From a virus, in the IMG/VR virus record IMGVR_UViG_3300048834_000145, positions 1-45,271 of that record: a stretch of DNA of 45,271 nucleotides; one strand, 5' to 3'. Position numbers and translations under genes: made by a program. This document shows, in pieces, positions 1 through 8,926 of the stretch; the first letter of the stretch is position 1, and each line of letters starts with the position of its first letter. The notes beneath the pieces are model-generated. The model had not been told where the DNA came from, did not search any database, and saw only the letters and a list, made by a program, of their open reading frames with translations.

Positions 1-127
1 GGATATCTTGACAACTTGCTGGTTGGCGTCGTGCAGGGCGCATGGGATCAGATCAAGGTCGAGATAAGCGAAGAATGGGAACAGGTCAAGACGGACTTTA
101 GTGCAATCTTCGATGGTGGTCTGCCGG
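1..127. repeat. Terminal direct repeat, left copy
   Basis: These 127 bases are identical to 45145-45271. Joining the copies keeps the tape-measure reading frame open, so the repeat marks the closure of a circular assembly rather than a biological repeat inside a gene. The exact length of 127, a common assembler k-mer size, supports an assembly overlap. Confidence 0.95.
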
Positions 128-1359
128 TCATTGACATTCCCACGCCGGACATCAGTTGGCCGGACATCATTACCCCTCCGGACTGGTTGGTCGACTGGTT
201 CACGATGGACCTCGCCTCCTATATCAAGAAGTATTTCGGCGGCGGCGGTGGGGGAGGAACGGATTCCTCCACCGTGAACCTGCCGCCGTCATCGATTGGC
301 GGTGACCTGCCGTATACGGACGTGCCACCGGGGACCGTCCTTCCGGAGCCACCGATCCCGGTTCCGGAAGCAACGATTGAATCCTACCAGGCGATGGGCG
401 ATGCGTTCCTGACCATCAGTGACAACGCCACGGTCGCAGGACCGGCCCTCGACGGCGTCGTGCAAAAGATGCGCGAACTGGACGAATCGGCCCTCGGGGC
501 TGGCACCGCCATCGGGGCATCGTTCGGCGCAGGCATCATGGAGGGCGTGGCGCTCATGGGTAGCGCCCTCGGCCCGGCCATCGACGGCATCATCCAGCAG
601 ATGCGGGCGCTCGATGTGGCCGCGCTCGGAGCCGGCACCGCTGTGGGTGCGTCGTTCGGTGCCGGAATCGCAGAAGGCATCAACCTGATGTCCGGCGCCG
701 TCACCGGGGCCGCCCAGGCGATGGTCGCGATCATGCGGGCGCAGGATGCCCCGGCGCTCGGGGCGGGCACGGCAACGGGCGCCTCCTACGGGGCGGGGAT
801 GGCGAACGGCATCAACTCGATGCAGGGCGCGGTCAGTGGCGCGGCGAGTGGTCTGGTTGCCACGATGCGCGGCTTCGACGGCGCCGCCCTCAATGCGGGC
901 CTCGCGATCGGGATGTCGTTCGGGGCCGGAATCGCAGAAGGCATCAACTCCATGCAGGGCGCGGTGTCATCGGCCGCAGCAACCCTCGCCGGCATGGTGT
1001 CCGGTTCGGCGAAGAAGAAGCTGGATGTCTCGTCACCGTCGCGGGTCGCCCGTGACGAAATCGGGGCGATGTTCGGCCTCGGCGTCGCGCTCGGGATCGA
1101 GGACATGTACAGCCGCGTGGGCATGGCATCCACCGGCATGGCGAACCGGATGGTCTCCGCTGCCCAGGCCACACCCGGCCAGTACGTGACCCCGGCCACC
1201 TACGGCGGGGGCGGCAATGCCGGGGCGATGGTCGTCAACGTCACCGTGGAGGGCAACGTCACCACCGAACGCGACCTCACCGCCAACGTGACCCGCGAGA
1301 TCGGCAGCGCGATCCGTGACGACTTCCTGCGGCATCGCACCGCAGCGGGGGTGCGATAG
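1..1359 (+). CDS. Tail tape-measure protein, C-terminal part (continued from 42295)
   Basis: The frame is open from base 1 and continues the gene that begins at 42295; together they encode about 1402 residues. The TTG at 16 is not the real start, because the frame is open through the circular junction. This part holds a glycine-rich linker near nt 235-260, a proline-rich stretch, and four 44-residue repeats rich in Gly and Ala (nt 493-1020) built around motifs such as GASFGAGIAEGIN. The C-terminal end is typical of the tape-measure region that contacts the tail tip. Tape-measure proteins set tail length and help DNA passage into the cell. The next gene starts on the base after the stop codon, as expected for the tail operon. 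Confidence 0.9.
   Translation, partial: GYLDNLLVGVVQGAWDQIKVEISEEWEQVKTDFSAIFDGGLPVIDIPTPDISWPDIITPPDWLVDWFTMDLASYIKKYFGGGGGGGTDSSTVNLPPSSIGGDLPYTDVPPGTVLPEPPIPVPEATIESYQAMGDAFLTISDNATVAGPALDGVVQKMRELDESALGAGTAIGASFGAGIMEGVALMGSALGPAIDGIIQQMRALDVAALGAGTAVGASFGAGIAEGINLMSGAVTGAAQAMVAIMRAQDAPALGAGTATGASYGAGMANGINSMQGAVSGAASGLVATMRGFDGAALNAGLAIGMSFGAGIAEGINSMQGAVSSAAATLAGMVSGSAKKKLDVSSPSRVARDEIGAMFGLGVALGIEDMYSRVGMASTGMANRMVSAAQATPGQYVTPATYGGGGNAGAMVVNVTVEGNVTTERDLTANVTREIGSAIRDDFLRHRTAAGVR
493..1020 (+). repeat. Four 132-bp in-frame repeats in tape measure
   Basis: Units start at 493, 625, 757 and 889, each 44 codons. The protein pattern is LGAGTAxGASFGAG followed by an amphipathic segment and a QMRALD-like end. 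Conservation is clearer in protein than in DNA, which suggests old duplication under selection. Confidence 0.85.
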
Positions 1360-1902
1360 ATGAGCAGCACGAACGCGATCCGCCCGGCGGTCAAGGTGTC
1401 CACCAATCCGATCTTCGCCCGCCGCCCGTTCCTCGGGTTCGGCTCCGCGCATGACGTGACCGATATCGACTGGAATCCCGAATCCCGGTTCGTGTTCTGG
1501 CGCGACCGTCAGGCGTTCACCGACTGGCAGGTCGATCCGGTCATCGCCAAGCACCGCATCCCCCACGGCAATCGCACGGTCTACCAGAACATCGGGCAGG
1601 GGCCGTCCACGCTCGAAACCGGCCTGTGGTTCCGGTCACGCATCGACTACCAGGCGTTCCTGTCGATTGCCGGGACTGCTGGCGTGCTGCGGATGAATCG
1701 CGATTACACCATGCACGAACCCGACGCGATCGTGACCCGGTTCGGCCACCAGTACGCGGATTTTCATAACGTGGTGGTGACCAAGATCAGCCGGCAGACG
1801 TTCGACAACGACGGCGGGGTCCGCTGCGAGGTCACCTTCGAACGAGCCGAGGGCGCCAGCAGCTACTACGGATTCGCCTACTACGCGGGGCCGGACGAAT
1901 GA
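1360..1902 (+). CDS. Distal tail protein candidate (minor tail protein)
   Basis: This 180-residue protein directly follows the tape measure, the usual place of the distal tail (Dit) protein in siphoviruses. No signature motif is visible; the sequence has alternating hydrophobic and polar residues suggesting a beta-rich fold, and many aromatic residues (Trp, Tyr, Phe). Its ATG abuts the tape-measure stop and its own stop overlaps the next gene by ATGA. The Dit role is inferred from gene order only; it could be another baseplate component. Confidence 0.55.
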   Translation: MSSTNAIRPAVKVSTNPIFARRPFLGFGSAHDVTDIDWNPESRFVFWRDRQAFTDWQVDPVIAKHRIPHGNRTVYQNIGQGPSTLETGLWFRSRIDYQAFLSIAGTAGVLRMNRDYTMHEPDAIVTRFGHQYADFHNVVVTKISRQTFDNDGGVRCEVTFERAEGASSYYGFAYYAGPDE

Positions 1903-2285
1903 GCCGCCCGGTATCCGCCACGGTGACCGACTACAGCGGCACGCCCCGCGAGGCATTGCCGATCTATTTCCATGCGCCGGACGGGTATGCCGACGTGGTC
2001 GCACCGACCGATGCGTCGGGCGTGTTCGTGGCGCATCTCGAGACCGGCATTACCTATCGCGTGGCGGTCGAGAACGCGGTGATCGTGGACGGCCTGACCT
2101 TCCCGGCGGGCACGGTGTTCGTGGTGCGGGTCACCGAGGGCGAGGGGCCGGTGCCCGCGATCGAGGCGATGCAGGGCACGCTCGACGCCAGCCGCCCGAC
2201 CCTGCTTGATGCCATTGCGGCGCTGACGGCACGTGTGGACGCGCTGGAAGCCCTGCACGCCCCTGAACCACCGGAGGAACCCTAG
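1899..2285 (+). CDS. Small Ig-like/beta-sandwich tail protein
   Basis: This 128-residue protein begins with a region (residues 5-80) that reads like a carboxypeptidase-regulatory or Ig-like beta sandwich: polar strands, a YFHAPDG turn and a GVFVAHLETG segment. The C-terminal 45 residues form a predicted helix ending in a Pro/Glu tail (PEPPEEP). It overlaps the previous gene by ATGA. It probably decorates or links tail-tip parts. The exact family is not recognised. Confidence 0.55.
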   Translation: MSRPVSATVTDYSGTPREALPIYFHAPDGYADVVAPTDASGVFVAHLETGITYRVAVENAVIVDGLTFPAGTVFVVRVTEGEGPVPAIEAMQGTLDASRPTLLDAIAALTARVDALEALHAPEPPEEP

Positions 2286-2287
2286 CC

Positions 2288-3211
2288 ATGCCACACGGAC
2301 CCTTTACACCGCTGGTCGATGGTGTTGACGAGGCGGAAGCCGCGCAGATCAACGTCGTCTATGACGCGCTGGAAGATACCTATGACACCGGCGAGGTCGA
2401 CGCACTGATCCCGGCTGCACTGGTCGACCTCGACACGACCGTGACCGGTACACAGCTCAACAGCCTCAAGACCAAGGTCGACGGCATCGAGACCGCCGCC
2501 GACGTGACCGATGCCGCCAACGTTGCCGCAGCCGGGGCGGTGATGGAGTCGGACACCAGCACGGCGTCCATGAGCTTCGTGGTCGATGAGGACGACATGT
2601 CGTCCAATAGTGCGACCAAAGTGCCGACCCAGCAGTCGGTCAAGGCGTATGTCGATGCGAGTGGTGGTGGTGGTGGCGGTGTCGGGCCCACGTCGCTGCA
2701 CCCGAACTATACGTACATGTTCAGCACGCGGACCCACGGGCTCGGAGGCGGTGTCACCACCCTCGCCCTGTCGGCCAACGTGCTCTACCTCTCGTTTTTC
2801 CGGATGCCGCACGAAACCGCTCAGATCAGCAAGGTATGGATCAGGAACACGACCACGACCGCCTCCGGCAGCCTGCGCGTCGGCCTGTTCTCCATCAACC
2901 GGAATAGCCGGACACTGACCGCCACGCTCATCAAGGACGTGGGCGTCTTTGCCACCACCGCCGCCAGCGAGAAGCAGATTACGGGCGTCAATCAGGCGAT
3001 GACCGCCGGAGAGTGGTACGCGGCGGGAATCATCGTGGATGAGGCGGTCACGGTCTACGCCAACGCCGCATCATTCGGGCTCGGCCAGCTCAATCTGAGC
3101 ATCTCCAACCTCAACGCGCTGGCATCGAAAAACGAGACCTATGGCGCTTTCGCAGGGCCGTACACCGGGTTCGGCTTCTCAGAATACGCGCCGATTGTGG
3201 GGTTTGAATAA
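2288..3211 (+). CDS. Tail fibre-like protein
   Basis: The 307-residue product has, at about residues 65-125, the segment with VDGIE, DVTDAANVAAAGAVM and KVPTQQSVKAYVD that recurs in phage tail fibres and collar fibres as a repeat-like stalk. A poly-Gly hinge (about residues 126-131) then leads to a C-terminal beta-rich domain that is probably the receptor-contacting head. Spacing from the upstream gene is 2 bp, and the stop overlaps the next start by one base (TAATG). Confidence 0.75.
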   Translation: MPHGPFTPLVDGVDEAEAAQINVVYDALEDTYDTGEVDALIPAALVDLDTTVTGTQLNSLKTKVDGIETAADVTDAANVAAAGAVMESDTSTASMSFVVDEDDMSSNSATKVPTQQSVKAYVDASGGGGGGVGPTSLHPNYTYMFSTRTHGLGGGVTTLALSANVLYLSFFRMPHETAQISKVWIRNTTTTASGSLRVGLFSINRNSRTLTATLIKDVGVFATTAASEKQITGVNQAMTAGEWYAAGIIVDEAVTVYANAASFGLGQLNLSISNLNALASKNETYGAFAGPYTGFGFSEYAPIVGFE

Positions 3212-3552
3212 TGACCGACACCGAGCAGATCACCATTGAAACCTACGCGCCGGGTACCAGCACCCCGGAACTGCTTGCAACCGAAACCATCACGGTCTCG
3301 ATCCCGCCCGACGTGATCGAGCAACGCGCCTACACCACGGCCCTCGCCGCCGAACTGGTCGCCTACAAGGCCGACAACGAGGCGCTGCGGGCGGCCTGTC
3401 AGGCGGCGGTGGACATCATCCCCAACAACGCCTTTACCGGGGCGTCGCAGCTCAAAACAGCGCTGCGGGAAATCATCGACCAGAGCCGGGCACAACGGCG
3501 CATGTTCCGGGCCGCGATCCGGGACGTGTCCGCGCTGGATGACGGGCAGTAG
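3211..3552 (+). CDS. Small tail-module protein, unknown
   Basis: A 113-residue protein with an N-terminal strand-rich part (residues 5-35) and a long predicted helix after residue 40, which could be a coiled coil. It sits between a fibre gene and the hub-like gene and overlaps the former by one base. It resembles small chaperone or linker proteins that accompany phage fibres, but no family can be named. Confidence 0.6.
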   Translation: MTDTEQITIETYAPGTSTPELLATETITVSIPPDVIEQRAYTTALAAELVAYKADNEALRAACQAAVDIIPNNAFTGASQLKTALREIIDQSRAQRRMFRAAIRDVSALDDGQ

Positions 3553-3554
3553 CG

Positions 3555-5288
3555 ATGGCAACGTGGGGCGGATTCACCTGGGGCGACGGCACGATCTGGG
3601 GCGGCGAACCAGCCGAACCAGCCGAGCCGCGTTCCCTGCTGCCCGACATCCCCACGCTGTCCAGCGCACAGGAGGCGCTCGACGCCTTCCACACCTACAC
3701 GCGGGGACTGGTCTACGTTGGCGACACGACCGTGGACGCCTCGTCATGGTCCGCACAGTTCGGCGTCGATCAGGCATCATCCACCTGCCGCTTCACCGTG
3801 CCGCTGCCACGTCCTGACTCCATCGTCGGCGGGGCCGAGGTCACCATCGTCGGCGGACATAACGACCTGGTGGGCGTCCTGTTCTCGGGCCGCGTCATCT
3901 CATGGGATGCCGACATGGCCCTGCGCGGCGACACGCTCACCGTGACCGCTGTCGGCTGGCTGTCGTTGCTGAACGACCTCGACCTGTACGAATTGACGTT
4001 CCCCGGCCCGGTGAGCCTCTCCGAACTGTTCGACGCGCTCTGTGCCCGGCGCGGGGTGCCGTCCTACCGGGCCGATGCGGTCACCGATCCCACCGGCACG
4101 ATCACGGTCCAGTACGGGACGAACCCGCAGATCAACGACGGCAAGGTCATCATCCCCGACAATCAGACGCCGCTGACGGCGCTCAACAACCGCGCCGATC
4201 TCGTCGGGTATCGCATCTATGACACCGGCACCACGGCCCGCCTGACGCGCGTCAGCGGCGCGCCCAACACCGACCCCGTCGTGACGTTCACCGAGGGCAC
4301 GCACCTGATCTCTGCCCGGCGGCGATACGACACCGGGGCGATCGTCAACTACCCCGACATCCACGGCCAGACCTATGAGGATGCGCTGGGGGCCACGGTG
4401 CCGATCCGGGCGTTTCCCGCGACGGTCATCGCCGATCCGTTGATCCCGGTCAATGCCGGGGTCCGCAAGCGGCGGGTGCAGTCCAGTCTGATCGAATCGC
4501 AGCAGCTCGCGGAAATCGTGATGGCGGTGGAACAGGAAAACAGCGCCGCGCCCGATACCCGCGTGCGGTGGGAAGCGGTCGCCGTGCCGGGGCTGCACGT
4601 TGGGGACGTGGTGGAACTGGTCACCGAGACCACCGAAGGCTCCGGCGTCTACTGGTTGACGTCCATGGACATCACGTCCAGCGACCGCGGCCTGACCGCC
4701 ACGTACGAGGGCTGGGCCGGGGGCGGCACGGCCTCCCCGGTCGGTGAGAACCGGGAGATATACCGCCTGCAGGAGGGCGCGTTCCACATCGGTGACGAGT
4801 ACGTCGGCTGGTACGCGGTGCCGTCACCCACGAACACGTACAAGCGGTGGGATGTTTCGATCCTTGACCGCGCGACCGCCGTGAACGTGCGTGGATGGCA
4901 TCACTCGACAAATGCCCAGAACATCGGCGGCGTCGAAACCGCATTGGAGGTCACAAAGTGGCGCGTGTGGCCTGCCGGCACAACCAACTTCAAGGAAGAG
5001 GGCGACAACCGCCCGGTGACCAGCGGCAACATGCCGACGCTGACCGAGGACTACCGCCTCCGGCGACCGTACAGCACGTTTGCCTACAACGGCACGACGT
5101 GGGACGTCACGAATGCCGGGTACTGGACGCAGTTCGCGGTCAACCTGCGCAGCCTCGATCCCGGCGACTACATCTTCGAAATCGTCTGCGGCCAGAAGGC
5201 TGGTTACGACGACATGGAAGCGCGCCTGATTCACCTCGAAATATGGGGCCGGGCTGAGCCGGCCATCGTGCCGCAGGAGACGGAATGA
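3555..5288 (+). CDS. Tail-associated baseplate hub-like protein
   Basis: The 577-residue product starts with a Trp/Gly-rich tip (TWGGFTWGDGTIWGG), followed by a region around residues 50-130 with alternating strands and a GDTLTVTAVGW segment like the first barrel of phage late-control D / hub proteins. Residues 180-380 continue with a second hub-like domain, ending in a VGDVVELVTE turn. The last 190 residues, rich in Trp, Tyr and Asn, look like an added beta domain for glycan or cell contact. The size and position after the Dit candidate fit a tail-associated (Tal/hub) protein. The assignment rests on pattern and context. Confidence 0.6.
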   Translation: MATWGGFTWGDGTIWGGEPAEPAEPRSLLPDIPTLSSAQEALDAFHTYTRGLVYVGDTTVDASSWSAQFGVDQASSTCRFTVPLPRPDSIVGGAEVTIVGGHNDLVGVLFSGRVISWDADMALRGDTLTVTAVGWLSLLNDLDLYELTFPGPVSLSELFDALCARRGVPSYRADAVTDPTGTITVQYGTNPQINDGKVIIPDNQTPLTALNNRADLVGYRIYDTGTTARLTRVSGAPNTDPVVTFTEGTHLISARRRYDTGAIVNYPDIHGQTYEDALGATVPIRAFPATVIADPLIPVNAGVRKRRVQSSLIESQQLAEIVMAVEQENSAAPDTRVRWEAVAVPGLHVGDVVELVTETTEGSGVYWLTSMDITSSDRGLTATYEGWAGGGTASPVGENREIYRLQEGAFHIGDEYVGWYAVPSPTNTYKRWDVSILDRATAVNVRGWHHSTNAQNIGGVETALEVTKWRVWPAGTTNFKEEGDNRPVTSGNMPTLTEDYRLRRPYSTFAYNGTTWDVTNAGYWTQFAVNLRSLDPGDYIFEIVCGQKAGYDDMEARLIHLEIWGRAEPAIVPQETE

Positions 5289-5749
5289 TGGCCGATCCCT
5301 ACTACACCAAAATCCTGCGCGACATCGGCCTGTCCGAAGCCATCATCCCAGCCCACGACCTGCAACAGCAGCAGGCGAATACCCGCGTCATCGACCACAA
5401 CGGCGACGTGATCCGGGCCGCGATTGCCCCCTACCTGCGCGGCGAGAAGTTCACCTGGGGACCGAGTGACATCCGCAAGATCCCGACCGAGAAGGCCGGG
5501 AACCTCTCCCTGATTACGGCCTACGCGACCACGGCACCAACCACCGGCGACGCCACGGTCACGATCACGATCACGACCCCCAGCGGCACCGAGACGGTGG
5601 GCACGGTGCGGATACCCGAGGACACGCAGTTCAGCGATCCCGACACGGCGGAAGGGTTGCCGTACGCGGTCCCGGCCGGCGCGTGGCTGGCCTACACGGT
5701 CGACGCGCAGGGCGGCAGCGGCTTCTCTGTCGCGGCATTTGTGAGATAG
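5285..5749 (+). CDS. Tail-tip structural protein, unknown
   Basis: A 154-residue protein overlapping the hub-like gene by ATGA. The N-terminal 55 residues look helical (DIGLSEAIIPAHDLQQQQ); the rest is Thr-rich with alternating strands (VTITITTPSGTETVG). Such short beta proteins are common between hub and fibre genes. No family assignment is possible from sequence alone. Confidence 0.6.
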   Translation: MMADPYYTKILRDIGLSEAIIPAHDLQQQQANTRVIDHNGDVIRAAIAPYLRGEKFTWGPSDIRKIPTEKAGNLSLITAYATTAPTTGDATVTITITTPSGTETVGTVRIPEDTQFSDPDTAEGLPYAVPAGAWLAYTVDAQGGSGFSVAAFVR

Positions 5750-5757
5750 GAGGCGAC

Positions 5758-6141
5758 ATGCAGCCACACCGGCACGACATAAATATTTGGCAAGCCAACA
5801 CGTTCGAGATGCCGTTCGCGCTGGAAGAACCCGACGGCACGGTGACCAACCTCGCCACGGCGGGAGACGGCTATGACACCGGCTGGTTCGTGGTCAAGGA
5901 CACGCTCGACGGCGATGTCCAGGTAGAAGCGACCACCGCCAACGGGCGGCTGTCCCTGACCGCCTACACCGACGCGGACGGCAACGACTGGAGCGGCTAT
6001 GTCCGCATCCCGGCATCCGTCACCAAAGACATGACCGATTTCGGGGACGGCTCCTACGACCTGCAGGTCAGTGACGGCCTGCGCACCTACACCGTGCTGT
6101 ACGGCACGGCCGTCCTGACCCCGGAGGTGAGCACGACATGA
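5758..6141 (+). CDS. Small beta-rich tail protein, unknown
   Basis: The ATG at 5758 is chosen because a strong Shine-Dalgarno (taggaggcgac) lies just ahead of it. The product has 127 residues, with strand-turn patterns and a YDLQVSDGLRTYTVLYG segment near the end, like the small upper-baseplate (BppU-like) or fibre-adaptor proteins of other siphophages. The resemblance to BppU-type N-termini is a guess. The stop overlaps the next gene by ATGA. Confidence 0.6.
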   Translation: MQPHRHDINIWQANTFEMPFALEEPDGTVTNLATAGDGYDTGWFVVKDTLDGDVQVEATTANGRLSLTAYTDADGNDWSGYVRIPASVTKDMTDFGDGSYDLQVSDGLRTYTVLYGTAVLTPEVSTT

Positions 6142-6731
6142 CCATTTCGAATGGCGTACGGGTGCGCGTGGGCGTGACCGGCCTGACCGGGGGCGGGGCG
6201 ACCGTCTCCGAAGTTGAGGACGCGATTGACGACGCGATCGCCGCGATCTCCGTGCCGAGCGTCATCAATGACCTGTCCGACGTGAGCGGCACTCCGGCCA
6301 CCGGTGACCTGTTGCAGTACGACGGCAGCGGATGGGTGCCCTACACGCCCGCCGCGATCGAGGTGCCCTACTCCGCGCAGTTCATCATCGACGGCGGCGG
6401 CTCCACGATCACGACCGGCATCAAGGGTGACATTCGGATTCCGGTGGCGTCCACGATCACATCCTGGCACCTGCTGGCCGATCAGTCCGGGTCGATTGTG
6501 GTTGACGTGTGGAAGGATACCCTCGCGAACCATCCGCCAACCGATGCCGACAGCATCACCGCCAGCGCCCCGCCAACGATCACCGCCAACGTGCGCGGAT
6601 CGGATAACGTCCTGACCGGCTGGACCACGAGCGTCGCCGCTGGTGACGTGCTGCGGTTCAACGTGGACAGCGTCACGACCATCCAGCGGGTCACCGTCGT
6701 GCTCTACCTGACGCGGGAAGTTGGGCCGTAG
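6138..6731 (+). CDS. Tail fibre/adhesin-like protein
   Basis: This 197-residue protein has an N-terminal region with a short acidic helix (EVEDAIDDAIAAI), a stalk-like LSDVSGTPATGDLLQYDG segment typical of phage fibres, and a C-terminal beta domain with VVDVWKDTLAN and TITANVRGSDNVL patterns often found at the ends of phage tail proteins. It overlaps the upstream gene by ATGA. It is likely one of several host-contact proteins in this run of genes. Confidence 0.65.
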   Translation: MTISNGVRVRVGVTGLTGGGATVSEVEDAIDDAIAAISVPSVINDLSDVSGTPATGDLLQYDGSGWVPYTPAAIEVPYSAQFIIDGGGSTITTGIKGDIRIPVASTITSWHLLADQSGSIVVDVWKDTLANHPPTDADSITASAPPTITANVRGSDNVLTGWTTSVAAGDVLRFNVDSVTTIQRVTVVLYLTREVGP

Positions 6732-6732
6732 C

Positions 6733-7344
6733 ATGGCAATCTTCGCGCGCTCCTACTTTACGGGCACCAACTGGCAGACGATCAACGCCATTGGCGCGTC
6801 GGTCGGTGGCCCCATCTACGATCACGTCGATGAGGACGGCGCCTGGTACGTGTTCGAGAACCGGGCGCTCTGCCGGACGCCGGGCATGTGCTACTGGATG
6901 GGCACGCCGGCATCGGCCGACTACAGCGTCACCGCCACGATCACCATCAAGTCATCCATCGGCTCCACCGGCGTCGCGGGCCGCATCAGCACATCGGCCC
7001 GCACCTACTACACGGCCTATTTTGAGAATGGGTCGAATCAACTGGTGCTCGCCAAGCGAGTGTCCGGGTCCATTTCCACGCTCGGCACCAGTGGCGTCAA
7101 CCACGGCACCGGCACGCACACGCTCACGCTCGACATGGTCGGCACGACGATCCGCGCCCTGATCGGCGGCGTGCAGTTCCTGAGCGTGACCGATTCCGCG
7201 ATCACGGCGGCCGGCAAGGCGGGCATCCGCGCCCCGGTCACGTCCGACACCAGCACCGGCAAGCATCTCGACAACTTTGTGGCCGAGGACACCAGCACGC
7301 CCGCCGTGGGCCGCTCGTCCGTCGTGGGCCTGATCGGCCTGTAA
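6733..7344 (+). CDS. Lectin-like tail protein
   Basis: The start at 6733 follows the previous stop by one base. The 203-residue product is almost all beta strand and has the layout of concanavalin-like jelly rolls: YSVTATITIKS, GVAGRIS, YFENGSNQLVLAKRV, THTLTLDMVGTTIRALIGG. Such folds bind glycans. It ends in a small hydrophobic tail (VVGLIGL). It is probably a carbohydrate-binding adhesin or fibre component; the domain call is by pattern only. Confidence 0.65.
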   Translation: MAIFARSYFTGTNWQTINAIGASVGGPIYDHVDEDGAWYVFENRALCRTPGMCYWMGTPASADYSVTATITIKSSIGSTGVAGRISTSARTYYTAYFENGSNQLVLAKRVSGSISTLGTSGVNHGTGTHTLTLDMVGTTIRALIGGVQFLSVTDSAITAAGKAGIRAPVTSDTSTGKHLDNFVAEDTSTPAVGRSSVVGLIGL

Positions 7345-7361
7345 CAGAAAGGGGGAGGGTG

Positions 7362-8924
7362 ATGACGCAGGACGATCTCCAATTCGTCGCGGCTCGGGCG
7401 CTGGTTCGCGCCAAACATCACAACTCCGTGGTACGGGCGCTCCAGAACCGTCCGACCTATGACGAACTGCCGCCCGCGTTCGCCTACCAGGGGCGGGTCG
7501 ACCTCGTGGGCGACCTGCCCAGCGTCGGCAACACGGACGGCGACCTCTACGTGGTGGGCACCGGCTCGAGCGCCACGGCCTACCTCTGGGACACCGATGC
7601 GTGGGTGAGTCTCGGCCCGGTCACGATGGGCGCGCCCGGTGCGCCGGGACAGGACGGCGCAGACGGTGCCGACGGGCAGGGGTCGATCGCGCTCGACAAT
7701 GCGCTCGGCGCGGCAGGCGGGTTCGTCCTTGGCGACGGGCAGGTCACGTTCACCGTGTTCGGGGATGACGGCCTGCCGATCCCCGACGCCGTGGGCCTAC
7801 TCGTGGAGGCGTTCGAACGGGACGCGATCGACCTCGGGGGCGGCGGTGGCGGGGCAGTCGATTCCGTCAACGGCCAGACCGGGACGGTCGTGCTGGATGC
7901 CGACGATATTGCGGACGGCAGCGGCAAGGTCCAGATGACGGCGGCAGAACGCTCCAAGCTGGCCGGCCTGGCTCCCGGAGACGGCACAGGCTTCCTGTTT
8001 CCCGACCGCACGCCCACACCCCGGATCGTGGATATCGACGCCTTCACACTGCTGGATGGGGACGCCGGGCTGACGGTTTCCACCTGGGACACCTATGACG
8101 GCGGGGACGTGATCGTCCACCCGACCATCCGGTACTTCCCGGACGGCTGGAACGGCTACCGCTGGTGGGCCTGCGCGATGCCGTACGCCGCCAGCGTGGA
8201 CAGCATCGAAAATCCCTCGATCTTTGTCAGCATCAACGGCTCCGACTGGTTCCCGCCGCCCGGCGTGACCAACCCGCTCGCGCCCTACGTCGCGCCCTAC
8301 GTCAACCACGACAACAGCATCACGGTCGGCCCGGACGGGGTGATGTACCTCTTTTACGGCACCTGGACGCCGACTTCCGAAACCATCGACGTGCTCTATT
8401 CCAGCGACGGCGTGGACTGGACCGGGCCGGTCAACCTGTTCGGGGAGTCATCGGCGTCCGGGCGCGTCCTGATGTCACCCTGCGCCTGGTACGACCCCGG
8501 CGAGGGCGAGTGGGTGATGCTGATCGCCAAGTACAACTCCGGCTCCGACAAGCACCTGCGCCGCTACACCGCCGACAACCCGCTCGGGACGTGGACGGAA
8601 GGCTCCGCCGTGACCGTTTCCCCGGCCTGGGCATCCACCGGCATCTGGCATTTCGAGGCGTTTCCGTTGGGCGCGCAAATCGTCGGTCTGGCCGCATCGG
8701 AGGGTAACGCCGGTGAGGATAACGAGCTGTTCCTGATGGTGTCCGACGATGCCGGGCGCACCTTCCGGCGGCAGGCGTCGGCCCTCAACATCACCGGCGA
8801 AATGTACAAGTGCGGGATGGTTCCGATCCTGACCGAACGCGGGCTCGGGTTCGACGTGACCTTCGGCTACTTCGATCCGTGGGACAGCAAGCGCGGCCTG
8901 ATCGTGCCGAGTACGGGGGCGTAA
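7362..8924 (+). CDS. Receptor-binding tail fibre with collagen-like segment and beta-propeller
   Basis: The product has 520 residues if the ATG at 7362 is used (a GTG sits one codon earlier; a purine-rich gggggaggg precedes both). The N-terminal 80 residues probably attach to the tail. Residues near 89-106 form a short collagen-like run (GAPGAPGQDGADGADG), then a Gly-rich hinge and an SVNGQTGTVVLDADDI stalk. From about residue 220 onward is a five-bladed propeller-like domain with HPTIRYFPDGWNGYRWW, ENPSIFVSINGSDW and HFEAFP motifs. Similar domains occur on phage tail fibres and in GH43/sialidase-like folds. It is the best candidate for the main receptor-binding or glycan-processing protein. 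Confidence 0.8.
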   Translation: MTQDDLQFVAARALVRAKHHNSVVRALQNRPTYDELPPAFAYQGRVDLVGDLPSVGNTDGDLYVVGTGSSATAYLWDTDAWVSLGPVTMGAPGAPGQDGADGADGQGSIALDNALGAAGGFVLGDGQVTFTVFGDDGLPIPDAVGLLVEAFERDAIDLGGGGGGAVDSVNGQTGTVVLDADDIADGSGKVQMTAAERSKLAGLAPGDGTGFLFPDRTPTPRIVDIDAFTLLDGDAGLTVSTWDTYDGGDVIVHPTIRYFPDGWNGYRWWACAMPYAASVDSIENPSIFVSINGSDWFPPPGVTNPLAPYVAPYVNHDNSITVGPDGVMYLFYGTWTPTSETIDVLYSSDGVDWTGPVNLFGESSASGRVLMSPCAWYDPGEGEWVMLIAKYNSGSDKHLRRYTADNPLGTWTEGSAVTVSPAWASTGIWHFEAFPLGAQIVGLAASEGNAGEDNELFLMVSDDAGRTFRRQASALNITGEMYKCGMVPILTERGLGFDVTFGYFDPWDSKRGLIVPSTGA

Positions 8925-8926
8925 GC

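Noticed and set aside
16-18. TTG at base 16 as a gene start
   Set aside because: The frame is open to base 1 and joins the gene starting at 42295 across the circular junction.
3900-4787. A 295-codon minus-strand open frame opposite the hub-like gene
   Set aside because: Shadow of the plus-strand gene; no start context.
8810-8926. N-terminal extension of the LamG gene upstream of 8927
   Set aside because: It overlaps the propeller fibre in another frame and its translation is Arg-rich and atypical.
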